Source: Candidatus Acidiferrum typicum
GTDB lineage: Bacteria > Acidobacteriota > Terriglobia > Acidiferrales > UBA7541
Length of the DNA stretch: 45,435 nucleotides
NCBI GenBank assembly: GCA_002478115.1
Contig: DLMH01000116.1
Coordinates: forward strand, 1-45,435
Direction: 5' to 3'
Below are positions 1-8,090 of this stretch, one piece after another (position 1 is the first letter of the stretch; each line of letters begins with the position of its first letter). Under the pieces are notes generated by a model, which did no database searches, was not told the DNA's origin, and worked only from the letters and a program-made list of their open reading frames with translations. The position numbers and the translations under genes were made by a program.

Positions 1-230
1 AGCGTCTGCCGTATCTCCGCGGGAACAAGATTCTCGTCGAACTCATGCAGACGCTTTGCGAGATGCGCAAGGACCCCGTGTTCCTCCGCGAGGATGAGCA
101 ACCGGGACCAATCCGCGGAGCCGGCCAACGCTACGAGCCGCCGGGCATCGGATGCGGGAGAGGCGCACTCGAGGAGCACCGCCCATTCCCTGCGGGAGGA
201 AGGCAAATCGGATAGGCCTGGCAGCGGCAA
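1..230 (-). CDS. Nucleotidyltransferase family protein (NTP_transf_5-like), N-terminal part
   Basis: Partial gene running off the left edge; 76 codons are visible from a TTG start at 230. AAGGA lies about 7 nt upstream of that TTG, and an in-frame stop lies just before it. The peptide contains EWAVLLECAS, DWSRLLILAEEHGVLAHLAKRL and then VPAEIRQT (short stretches of one continuous frame). The pattern 'DW..LL.LA..HGV...L...L' followed by 'vP..ir' is typical of the N-terminal helices of the uncharacterised nucleotidyltransferase family PF14907. The catalytic part lies outside the window, so activity cannot be judged. Members often accompany polysaccharide or surface-peptide loci, but no such context is visible here. 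The family call is from pattern memory. Confidence 0.68.
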   Translation of the reverse strand, partial: MPLPGLSDLPSSRREWAVLLECASPASDARRLVALAGSADWSRLLILAEEHGVLAHLAKRLHEFDENLVPAEIRQT

Positions 231-606
231 GGAGTGTTCCTTGGTAATCCAACTTTAGTGTACGCGATGGGACGGTCAGTGTTGGCCAAAAAAGTGAGAT
301 TACCGCGAGGGTTTCAAACGGGCAGGAGGAAAGCGGGGCGAATGACTCACGACGTCCGTAGAGTGCGAAGCGCCCACGATGGTCTGGCCAAATCGCGCGC
401 GTGGAAATCTGGGCGTACTCACATTGGGCTGGGATCTCCGCCCGACAAAAACCCAAGAGTTCCAGATGAAATGGAAATGCCTCGCCAACGGCCCCCTAGA
501 ATTCGAACTTTCTACCCCATAGGTAGGCGAACTCGCCGGTGATCCGGCGGCAAGCCTACCCTGATTCAGGGTTGAGACCATACGTATAGCGAGGAAACGG
601 ACACAT
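231..606. other. Intergenic stretch without a recognisable gene
   Basis: About 375 bp between the divergent nucleotidyltransferase and repeat-protein genes. The open frames here lack ribosome-binding sites and protein-like composition. The only clear structure is the hairpin at 522-560. A GAGGAAA ribosome-binding site for the next gene lies close to the right end. Confidence 0.6.
522..560. repeat. Nested palindromic hairpin upstream of the 51-bp-repeat gene
   Basis: GGTAGGC (522-528) pairs with GCCTACC (554-560). Inside, CGCCGG (534-539) pairs with CCGGCG (544-549) around a TGAT loop, with a small asymmetric internal loop between the two stems. There is no T-run on either side, so it is not an intrinsic terminator. 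It could be a REP-like element or a leader structure for the gene starting at 607. Confidence 0.55.
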
Positions 607-1557
607 ATGAACTACGAAGAGGCAAGTGAAATGGCCGCGGCGGAGCTTGGGCCCCCTGCGGACGAACCTCAGAACCCCCCGCAGGAGGTCGCGGCGCTTG
701 GGCCCCCTGAGGAAGAACCCCAGAACCCCCTCGAAGAGGCCGCGGCGCTTGGGCCCTCTGAGGAAGGACCTCAGAACCCCCTGCAAGAGGCCGCGGCGCT
801 TGGGCCCTCTGAGGAAGAACCCCAGAACCCCCCGCAAGAGGCCACGGCGACGCTTGGGCCCTCTGAGGAAGGACCTCAGAACCCCCTGCAAGAGGCCGCG
901 GCGCTTGGGCCCTCTGAGGAAGAACCCCAGAACCCCCTGCAAGAGGCCGCGGCGCTTGGGCCCCCTGAGGAAGGGCCCCAGAACCCCCCCGAAGAGGCCG
1001 CGGCGCTTGGGCCCTCTGAGGAAGAACCTCAGGGTCACCCGCAAAAGACGAGTTCGCCCCGCAAGATCGCGGCGAATCGCGAAAACTCGAAACACTCCAC
1101 CGGCCCGAAGACCGCAGAGGGCAAGGCCAAATCGGCGGGCAACAGCCTCACCCACGGAATCTTTGCCAAGCAGCTTCTCACCGGAGCCACGCCAGAGACG
1201 GCCGAAGAGATATCGACTCTGGTCGCTGACATCGGGGAGTTCTTCCAGCCGGTCGGAGTAATCGAAGAGTTGCTAGCCCAGAAGATCGCCGTCGAGGTCG
1301 CCCGCCGTGCCCGCATTGTGGCATTTGAGCAAAGGGAGGTTTTGCGGCAGAACATCTTTTACTCTTCCGTCCCCATCGTAGATCGCCTGCTACGCTATTC
1401 TGCGGCTGCGGATCGTGGCCTGTTCCGTGCGATCGCCGAGCTCGAGCGCCTCCAGGTCGCGCGCAAGGCCCAAGCGAGTTCCGAAGACACCGCAAGCGCA
1501 GACCCTGCTCTGCCGGCCGACGAAGACGACGAACCACCCTCGGACCATAAAGATTAG
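607..1557 (+). CDS. Tandem-repeat protein with C-terminal 'STGPKTAEGKAKS' domain
   Basis: 316 residues. The ATG at 607 follows GAGGAAA at a normal distance. Residues 12-148 are eight copies of a 17-residue unit, consensus ALGPSEEEPQNPLQEAA. They are acidic, Pro/Gln-rich and probably disordered. Residues about 155-190 carry IAANRENSKHSTGPKTAEGK and a following NSLTHG, the hallmark of a small-protein family common in Acidobacteriota and some Planctomycetes. The rest is helical, with a 'DRLLRYSAAADRGLFRAIAELERLQ'-like tail segment. The family has no established function; its basic N-part resembles DNA-associated proteins. The repeat expansion is the unusual part, since related proteins usually have no such prefix. 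No signal peptide or membrane segment is seen. Confidence 0.72.
   Translation: MNYEEASEMAAAELGPPADEPQNPPQEVAALGPPEEEPQNPLEEAAALGPSEEGPQNPLQEAAALGPSEEEPQNPPQEATATLGPSEEGPQNPLQEAAALGPSEEEPQNPLQEAAALGPPEEGPQNPPEEAAALGPSEEEPQGHPQKTSSPRKIAANRENSKHSTGPKTAEGKAKSAGNSLTHGIFAKQLLTGATPETAEEISTLVADIGEFFQPVGVIEELLAQKIAVEVARRARIVAFEQREVLRQNIFYSSVPIVDRLLRYSAAADRGLFRAIAELERLQVARKAQASSEDTASADPALPADEDDEPPSDHKD
640..1050 (+). repeat. Coding minisatellite: eight 51-bp units, one of 54 bp
   Basis: The unit begins near GCGCTTGGGCCCTCTGAGG and codes for 17 residues. Copies differ mainly by GGGCCC-CCT versus GGGCCC-TCT, and by an E/G swap that gives alternating SEEG and SEEE units. The fifth copy is one codon longer. 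The period is a multiple of three, so other frames also stay open across it, including an Arg/Pro-rich frame and a long antisense frame. The high nucleotide identity suggests recent expansion by slippage or recombination. Confidence 0.9.
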
Positions 1558-1850
1558 GTCAAGGTCGACCTCGATGACGACGGATCAGCGATGTACGAGT
1601 GGGGATGGCGACCGGCTGCCCTTCAGGTCAGTGCGCGGCAGGGGTGTCATTGCAGCAGCATCGTCCGAGCGCACCGCGGGACAACCAGCTGTTTTCTTGC
1701 CGGACGAGGAGAATGCAATTTGAAAAAACGAAGCCACCGAGCGGGCCCGGTCCCGAAGAAGCAAACGGGGCACCCCCCCCCGGATGGCATCGACTCAAGA
1801 TGGAAGAGCTGGTTCGTGGCCGTGGGTGCTCCGGCCGGAAGTTGCGGAGT

Positions 1851-3323
1851 TCATTTCCCGGTCGAGGCAGAAACCACTTCGTCCGTGCGGCCGCGCCGGC
1901 GGACGTCAATGCCGAGACGCTTGATCTTCTGATTCAGGGTGGAAAGGGGGATCAGGAAGTGCTCCGAGGCCTCCGTCTGATTCCAGCCGGTACGCTCCAG
2001 CATGTCGACAATGATGCGGCGCTCCACCTCATCAATGATCTGAAAGAGAGATGGATGGGGATTGTCAGCCGCGGTTCGCGCGCCCGCTTCGCCCGGCAAA
2101 GGCGGGAGAAACTCCGAGAGCTGCAGGCGCACACCGCGGACGATCTCCTTGCTGCGAAAAGAATCGGGCAGGAGGTCCACATCGACGCGCTCCTGGGTAG
2201 AGAGAACAACGGCGCGTTCGACCACGTTTTCGAGCTCGCGGACGTTTCCCGGCCAGTCGTAATCCATGAGCAGCTTCATTGCCGCAGGAGTGAACTGCCG
2301 CAACGGTTTGGTGTTCTCTTGGCAGAAGCGGCCCATGAAATGGACCAGGAGGAGCGGAATGTCTTCACGGCGGTCGCGAAGAGGGGGCAAGTGGAGATGG
2401 ATGACGTTCAGGCGGTGATACAGGTCTTCGCGGAAGCGGCCTTCCTTGACGAGGGAGAGCAGATCGACGTTGGAGGCCGCGACAATGCGGACGTCCACTT
2501 TGATCTGCTCCGTGCCGCCCAGCCTCATGAATTCGCGCTCTTGAATCACGCGCAAGAGTTTGGCCTGGGTCTCCGGGCTGACGGTGGCGATTTCGTCGAA
2601 AAAGATAGTGCCCTGATCGGCGACCTCAAAAAGCCCCTTCTTGGAAGCCACGGCGCTCGTGAAAGCCCCTTTGAGGTGCCCGAAGAGCTGCGATTCGAGC
2701 AGATCCACCGGAATGGAGCCAGTGTTGACGGGCACGAAAGCCTTGTCCACGCGTGGCGAGGCGGAGTGAATGGCCTTGGCGATGAGTTCCTTTCCGGTGC
2801 CGCTTTCGCCGCTGATCAAAATCGTGGAGCGTGAAGGACCAACCTGCGCGACCAGATCAAAGAGCGCCAGCATTTTGTCGCTCTTGCCGATGATATTGGG
2901 GAAATTGAAACGCTGTTTGAGCGCGCGCTTCAGGTGGATATTTTCATCGCGCAGACGGCGCGCCTCCACGGCCTGCGCCACCTGCACCAGAAGCTCATCG
3001 TTGGACCACGGCTTGGTGATGTAGTCCATCGCCCCGCTCTTGAACGCGGCGCGGGCCATTTCAATGGAGCCATAGGCCGTAATCAGAACGATGGGCAGAT
3101 GGGGATCCTGGCGATGAATTTCCTTTAGCATGTCAATGCCGTTGCGGTCGGGAAGGCTGACATCGAGCAGCAGCAGGTCGAACGGGCGTTCTTCCAGACG
3201 GGAGAGTCCCACCTGGCCGGATTCCGCGCTGGAGACCTGGTACCCTTCCGACTTCAGGAGAAGCTCGAGGCCTTCGCGGATCTCGGATTCATCGTCAACA
3301 ACAAGAATCGAACCTTTAGACAT
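1851..3323 (-). CDS. Sigma-54-dependent NtrC-family response regulator
   Basis: 490 residues from ATG 3323, preceded by AGGAAAG at good spacing. Receiver domain: residues 1-120, acidic D10/D11, phospho-acceptor D54, K104. AAA+ domain: about 143-380, with Walker A GESGTGKE at 172-179 and Walker B IFFDE near 240-244. The C-terminal Fis-type HTH contains WNQTEASEHFLIPLSTLNQK. The sigma-54 contact loop reads GAFTSA (219-224) instead of the canonical GAFTGA; the F and T that touch sigma-54 are kept. The start overlaps the end of the histidine kinase gene by 8 nt, so the two are almost surely a translationally coupled pair. It should activate RpoN promoters when phosphorylated. Its targets are unknown. 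Confidence 0.93.
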   Translation of the reverse strand: MSKGSILVVDDESEIREGLELLLKSEGYQVSSAESGQVGLSRLEERPFDLLLLDVSLPDRNGIDMLKEIHRQDPHLPIVLITAYGSIEMARAAFKSGAMDYITKPWSNDELLVQVAQAVEARRLRDENIHLKRALKQRFNFPNIIGKSDKMLALFDLVAQVGPSRSTILISGESGTGKELIAKAIHSASPRVDKAFVPVNTGSIPVDLLESQLFGHLKGAFTSAVASKKGLFEVADQGTIFFDEIATVSPETQAKLLRVIQEREFMRLGGTEQIKVDVRIVAASNVDLLSLVKEGRFREDLYHRLNVIHLHLPPLRDRREDIPLLLVHFMGRFCQENTKPLRQFTPAAMKLLMDYDWPGNVRELENVVERAVVLSTQERVDVDLLPDSFRSKEIVRGVRLQLSEFLPPLPGEAGARTAADNPHPSLFQIIDEVERRIIVDMLERTGWNQTEASEHFLIPLSTLNQKIKRLGIDVRRRGRTDEVVSASTGK

Positions 3324-6135
3324 GGACCGCTTTCCTGACAGCCGGGAACTCGACGTGGAAGGAAGTACCACGGCCTGGCGTCGAGCGAACATCAATTCTA
3401 CCGGCGTGTTCTTTGATGATCCCGTAGGTCACAGAGAGGCCGAGACCTGTGCCGCGCCCTGTCGCTTTGGTCGTGAAAAAGGGATCAAAAATCTTATGGA
3501 TGTGTTCACGGGGAATGCCGTTGCCCGTGTCAACAACCTCTATTTCGACGCTGCCATTGTGCGCGGCAGTGCGCACTTCCAGCATTCCGCCTGTAGGCAT
3601 GGCATCGCGCGCATTCAAGAAAAGATTCAGGAAAACCTGTTGCAGCTTGTTGGCGGAACCTCGCACCGGCGGAAGGCCATCGGTGAGCTGCTTGACGACG
3701 CGAATCTGCGAGGTCTTCAGAGGATGGGCGACCAGCGAGAGTGTTTCTTCCACGACGCGATTCAGGTCCACATCGGCAAGTTCGCCGGCGCCCGTTCGCG
3801 AGAAATTCAGCAGGTTATTGACAATTTCGCTGGCCCGGAAGGTCTGCTTGACGATTTTTTCGATGATGGAGTGCCGCGGATCACCCTCGGGCATCTGCTT
3901 GGCCAGCATCTGGATGTAGTTGGAGATGACGGCCAACGGGGTGTTGACTTCGTGCGCAACTCCCGCGGCCAGCAGCCCCAGGGAGGTAAGCTTTTCGGTC
4001 TGGCTCATCTGCTCTTCCATGCGTTCGCGCTGGGTGACGTCGTCGAACAGAAGCAGGCGGCCAATGCGCTCACCTGATTTGCCGACCAGCGGCGTGATCG
4101 AAACATTCAGAATGAGCGAGTTCCCCTGGCTTTGCAGGCGGTGCTTGTAAATACCGGTGATCTGCTCCTGATCATCGCGGGAGGCAATTTCCGAAGCGAG
4201 CTCCGCCGGCAGGAGGCTGCCGAGGGGCTGGCCTACCGCCGCGTCGCGAGGCACACCGAAGACCTGTTCCATGCGGCTATTCCAGGCTTCCACCATCCCT
4301 TTAAGGTCCACGGCAAGCACGCCGACGTTCAGTGATTCGACGATGTTTTCGCTGAAATCCTTGAGGCGGGCAATTTCGGAAGCCTTCTGTTCGAGCGAGG
4401 AATAGAGTTGTGAATTGTCCAGCGCAATGGCCACATAGCCGGCGATGGTCTGTACCAGTTCGACGTCGTCGCTGGAGAGGAAATCACCGTCAACGGTTTT
4501 GCCTAGACCAAGAACGGCGACGGTATGTTCGCGAATGCGGCACGGAATGAAGTAATTGAGATCGAGCTGTTCGAGGGTGCGGCGCACGGTAGCGCCGACT
4601 TCCGCGGCGCTGCGCGAGGATTCAAAGAAAAGGGGGCCGCGCAGGAATTCCGGCCGGGTTGAGGCGATGAAGCTGAGGTCCAGAGGTTCGGCGAGGCGCA
4701 CGCCCATCGAGCGCGCCAGCCGCATTTCGCCGGGACGCTGAGGATCTTCGACGAAGATGGCCAGACGGTCGACCAGAAGCGTCTGCGAGACGCGGTCCAT
4801 CACCGAACCCAGCATGGGTTCCAGCCGCACTTCGTTGGTGAGCGTGCTGCCGAATTCGATGAGCGTCCGGCGATAGTCGAGACGGTCGCGATAAAAGAAG
4901 CGATCGAGCCGCGCCTGAATGCCTTCGCGGAAAGGCTGAAAGAGAAAGGCGGCGATCACGATGGCGATCATGCCGGCAACGGGCCCGCTGGTCTGCGCGT
5001 GGAAGATTTCGGCAATCAGCGCGACCAATGCGAAATAAATGGCTGCGACCGCCGCCGTCGCCGCCGTATAAGCGAGGCCGCGCTTGAAGATGATGTCCAC
5101 ATCCATCAAGCGGTAACGAATGATGGCGTAACCAAAGCACAGCGGAATGAGCACCAGGCTGAGCGCAGAAAACTGCATCCACGGCAGCGTGGCAGCGTTG
5201 AAGCCATACGGGATGATGTACAGCAGGATGAACGGGAGGCTGCCCGCCAGCGTGCCGGCCGTGAGCCATTTCACCTGCTGGCGAAGGACCCCCGAGCGGG
5301 AGCGGCGGTAACTGAGATAGAACACCAGCCCGGCGGCCACAAAATACGTGCCCAGAAAGCTCAATTCGAGCTCCTCAAGGAGTACGCGCGAGCGCGTCGT
5401 GGGAACAAAGCCCAGTGCATTGACCGCGGCGAGGATGTGAACGAGCAAGAGGGCCAGGGGCGGCGCGTAGACAGCCGCGAACTTCAGAAGTGACTTGCGG
5501 GCCGACTCCGTGCGTTCCGGGAAAACCAGGGCAAAGTGCAGCAGCAGCGCCGGCGCCAGGAGCCGCGCGACCACGCTGGACCAATAGACTTCCAAATCGA
5601 AAGTGTCCAGTTTTCCGCTGTACTGGAACGAGTACAGGATGAAGGAAACCAGGCAAAAGACATAAAAATGTACCGCCCGCGGGGCGTTCCAACGGCGGAT
5701 GAAAATGAACAATCCAATGAAGAGATAGAGCAGGCCGACAACCCGCAGGTAATTCTCGACGGTAATCGGCTTATGCGCCGGAGTCGTGATCAGGCGGGTT
5801 TCAAACTCTTCCCCATTGCGCGAGAGCTTGTAGCGGAGCTGCGTCCAGAGGCCCGCGCGGTACAGGCGGCGCGCCACGTGAGCCGCATTGGGAACGGCCG
5901 CATCGTTGATGGTCAGGAGAAGATCACCGGGGCGAATGCCTGCACCCGCCGCAGGAGAATCGGGAGCCACGCGCCAGGCTTCGATGCCAGCCGCACTGTC
6001 CGACCAGGCAACGCCGTCATCGACCAGATCAAACTTGGAGCGTTGTACGAAATTGATCCAGCCAAAGGTCACCGCCGCCAGCGTCGCTAGCGCGAGGACG
6101 ACCGCACCCACCCTGACTCTTAGATTCTCCTTCAT
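3316..6135 (-). CDS. Membrane histidine kinase with PDZ, multi-TM, GAF and PAS domains
   Basis: 939 residues. A first membrane helix (about 8-30) is followed by an extracytoplasmic PDZ-like segment (about 45-110, with SPAAGAGIRPGDLLLTIND). A block of seven or eight membrane helices (about 120-375) follows, then GAF (about 410-580), PAS (about 600-700), HisKA and HATPase_c domains. The phospho-accepting His is near residue 728 in AAGVAHEVNTPLAV. The N-box is NARDAM, the G1 box is DTGNGIP and the G2 box is GRGTGLGLS. The PDZ-plus-helices sensor resembles the layout of Bacillus ComP. The cognate regulator gene overlaps its 3' end. A misfolded or exported peptide bound by the PDZ domain is a plausible input, by inference only. 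A possible weak sigma-54 promoter lies at 6262-6276. Confidence 0.92.
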   Translation of the reverse strand: MKENLRVRVGAVVLALATLAAVTFGWINFVQRSKFDLVDDGVAWSDSAAGIEAWRVAPDSPAAGAGIRPGDLLLTINDAAVPNAAHVARRLYRAGLWTQLRYKLSRNGEEFETRLITTPAHKPITVENYLRVVGLLYLFIGLFIFIRRWNAPRAVHFYVFCLVSFILYSFQYSGKLDTFDLEVYWSSVVARLLAPALLLHFALVFPERTESARKSLLKFAAVYAPPLALLLVHILAAVNALGFVPTTRSRVLLEELELSFLGTYFVAAGLVFYLSYRRSRSGVLRQQVKWLTAGTLAGSLPFILLYIIPYGFNAATLPWMQFSALSLVLIPLCFGYAIIRYRLMDVDIIFKRGLAYTAATAAVAAIYFALVALIAEIFHAQTSGPVAGMIAIVIAAFLFQPFREGIQARLDRFFYRDRLDYRRTLIEFGSTLTNEVRLEPMLGSVMDRVSQTLLVDRLAIFVEDPQRPGEMRLARSMGVRLAEPLDLSFIASTRPEFLRGPLFFESSRSAAEVGATVRRTLEQLDLNYFIPCRIREHTVAVLGLGKTVDGDFLSSDDVELVQTIAGYVAIALDNSQLYSSLEQKASEIARLKDFSENIVESLNVGVLAVDLKGMVEAWNSRMEQVFGVPRDAAVGQPLGSLLPAELASEIASRDDQEQITGIYKHRLQSQGNSLILNVSITPLVGKSGERIGRLLLFDDVTQRERMEEQMSQTEKLTSLGLLAAGVAHEVNTPLAVISNYIQMLAKQMPEGDPRHSIIEKIVKQTFRASEIVNNLLNFSRTGAGELADVDLNRVVEETLSLVAHPLKTSQIRVVKQLTDGLPPVRGSANKLQQVFLNLFLNARDAMPTGGMLEVRTAAHNGSVEIEVVDTGNGIPREHIHKIFDPFFTTKATGRGTGLGLSVTYGIIKEHAGRIDVRSTPGRGTSFHVEFPAVRKAVHV

Positions 6136-6261
6136 GGCTCAGGCCGACGAAGAAACTCCGTCCCTAATATTTAGTGTGCAACTCGTCTTCCAATCTTTGG
6201 TAGGCGGCCATCATATCAAGTACTTATGATTCAGACACTTCCAAAGTCAGAGCGAGTTCCG

Positions 6262-6276
6262 GCAGAGCAGGTTCCA
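6262..6276 (-). promoter_or_regulatory. Candidate weak sigma-54 promoter upstream of the histidine kinase
   Basis: On the minus strand, TGGAAC-N4-CTCTGC has the obligatory GG-N10-GC spacing, about 115 nt before the kinase start. It departs from the TGGCAC / TTGC consensus at several positions, so it is only a candidate. If real, the pair could be autoregulated. Confidence 0.3.
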
Positions 6277-6320
6277 CTTTCTGGTAGGGTGAATACAACT
6301 TTCCAGAAGCTCACGTACAG

Positions 6321-8084
6321 CTAGAATTGCAGGCTCAAGCCCCCTCGGAAACTGCGAAATGCGGGCACCAGAAGCACCGAACCTTCCGGTGTGCTTAGGG
6401 GCACATAGCCTTGCGCAAAGAGGTTGTCACATTCCGCAGTGGCTTCCCAACGCCCCAGCGCAAACCTCGGCAGAGGCTGACGAATGCCGATGTATAGGTA
6501 GGGATTGATCTGGTAGATGCTCTCACCGTAAGGGTCAACGCGGGACACGCTCATGCCGCTGACCCACTTGTAGCCAGCGCTGAGGCTGGTGCCCGACCGG
6601 GGAACTTTGGCGGTGACCTTGGCGGCGAGAGAGTGGCGTGGAAGCGTGCGGAGTGCATCACGCAGCGTACCATCGGCATCACTTACGGGAACGAGCGCAC
6701 CCGCGAATGCATAGATGGTCGTGAATTCCACGTCGTCGGTGATCTTCTGCCGCAAAGCCAGGCGCGCGCCCCAGTCCGAAGAGGATCCCCCGTCGTAGGC
6801 AAACCCCTTCGAGTAGAAATCCTGGATAAACTCGGAAGAAGGCAGGTCAATGCCGCGGCCGTACAGGGCCACGTCGCGATTGTCATCGTGGAACGCAGCC
6901 ACCTGAAGGACGCTGCGGCTTCCCACCTTGCGTTCCACGGCCACCTCTTCATGCTGGCCATTCTCAAGAACGGGCCGTCCCTTGCGCCAGAGCAATGCGG
7001 GGAAGGTGTCGAGTTGATTGAGGACGTTGGTCAAATTGCCGGTAGTGGCCGAACCGGTCAGATCGGAAGCGACGGTATCACTTGGGACGCCACTATTGGG
7101 TAGAGCGGCGTAGACCATATCCAAATACCACTTGGCAGCAACCCGGGATTCCAATTTCAAGCGCGGACGCACGCTCCACGCGGAAGACCCGGTGCCCACA
7201 AGAACATATTCGCCGCCAACGCGCAGCAGGAAGCGGTCGCCAAAGGTCAGCGATCCACTTTGATCGAGACGCACGCCGCGGAAGGTGGGACCCTCCGGGC
7301 CAATCTTTGCTTCGCGAAGAACGATGGTGCTTTGCGGCCCCGTAGCAGAAGAGCCGGTAGGCAGCCAAATAGCGGCCAGGCCGCCAGCGGGAGAGTCCTC
7401 GTCATAGCTGACCTGTCCTGCGAAGAGGATGCGACTGAAACGATCGATGGGCTGATCGTAGGCAAAGGAAGTGCCCGGCGCGGCGCCAACACTGGAAAGG
7501 GAGCCGGGACGTCGCGCACCATTGGTGAGTTCGACGCGGCCGTGTGGACAGTAAGCGTTCGTGTCCACCACGATCGCGGAAGCGGCGAAAGTGCCGTCCT
7601 CAGTCCACTGGAGCACGGGGCGCAAATCCGAAGCAGAACGCAATACCCATTTCCAATCGTCGGGCTCCGCGGCGCCGTTGGTGGGCGGCCGGCGGAGTTG
7701 CTCGACCGAGGCGAACATGGATTCCAACTGGACGCGCATCAGCGTGGTGAGATTCGAGGAGATGCGGATGTGCTTCTCAAGACTGGGCAGGAATCCGGCC
7801 AGGGTCACGCGAACCGTGTAGAAACCGGGGGCGAGTTTATCGCCCTTGAAAACACCTTGCGTATTTGTGAGGAACTGGCGCGCAGCGAGGACGCCCGGCG
7901 CCTCCGAAAAAATTTCCACGGTTGCGCCAAGTTGTGGAATGCCGGCGGAGTCACGTACTACGCCGGACAAAGTCCCGGAGGAAGGCTTCGGGGAAGTTTG
8001 CGCCGTTGCAGGAAGAGCGCCCCAGCTCACACCCATAGCGGAAGCTAACAATACTCCGACGCACAGGAGCGGGCCGTGCTTCAC
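6321..8084 (-). CDS. Exported carboxypeptidase-like / TonB-receptor-type outer-membrane protein
   Basis: 587 residues. It has a signal peptide (about 1-28, ending ATAQ) and then a carboxypeptidase-regulatory-like beta-sandwich (about 37-110: LSGVVRDSAGIPQLGATVEIF, GVFKGDKLAPGFYTVRVTLAGF). A long beta-strand-rich region ends in aromatic SLQF, as in outer-membrane barrels. No plug domain or TonB box is recognised, and it is shorter than full Acidobacteriota TonB-dependent receptors (about 1,000 residues). The start is 6 nt after the GWxTD gene, so the two form an operon. Function unknown; transport or adhesion at the outer membrane is inferred. The kinase gene follows 185 nt downstream in the same direction. 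Confidence 0.75.
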   Translation of the reverse strand: MKHGPLLCVGVLLASAMGVSWGALPATAQTSPKPSSGTLSGVVRDSAGIPQLGATVEIFSEAPGVLAARQFLTNTQGVFKGDKLAPGFYTVRVTLAGFLPSLEKHIRISSNLTTLMRVQLESMFASVEQLRRPPTNGAAEPDDWKWVLRSASDLRPVLQWTEDGTFAASAIVVDTNAYCPHGRVELTNGARRPGSLSSVGAAPGTSFAYDQPIDRFSRILFAGQVSYDEDSPAGGLAAIWLPTGSSATGPQSTIVLREAKIGPEGPTFRGVRLDQSGSLTFGDRFLLRVGGEYVLVGTGSSAWSVRPRLKLESRVAAKWYLDMVYAALPNSGVPSDTVASDLTGSATTGNLTNVLNQLDTFPALLWRKGRPVLENGQHEEVAVERKVGSRSVLQVAAFHDDNRDVALYGRGIDLPSSEFIQDFYSKGFAYDGGSSSDWGARLALRQKITDDVEFTTIYAFAGALVPVSDADGTLRDALRTLPRHSLAAKVTAKVPRSGTSLSAGYKWVSGMSVSRVDPYGESIYQINPYLYIGIRQPLPRFALGRWEATAECDNLFAQGYVPLSTPEGSVLLVPAFRSFRGGLSLQF

Positions 8085-8090
8085 GTCGGT

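Noticed and set aside
480..565. Possible minus-strand tRNA suggested by a TTCGAAT-like T-loop and nearby hairpin
   Set aside because: The T-stem does not pair, no anticodon arm or acceptor stem can be formed, and the hairpin geometry is not cloverleaf.
640..1050. CRISPR-like spaced repeat array
   Set aside because: Repeats are directly abutting with no unique spacers and lie in a coding frame.
556..1261. Long antisense and alternative-frame open frames over the 51-bp repeats (Arg/Pro-rich)
   Set aside because: They stay open only because the repeat length is a multiple of three; no ribosome-binding site and the frame starting at 607 has the conserved domain.
1773..1781. Run of nine C residues as a phase-variation tract
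   Set aside because: It lies between convergent genes and is not inside any supported reading frame or promoter.
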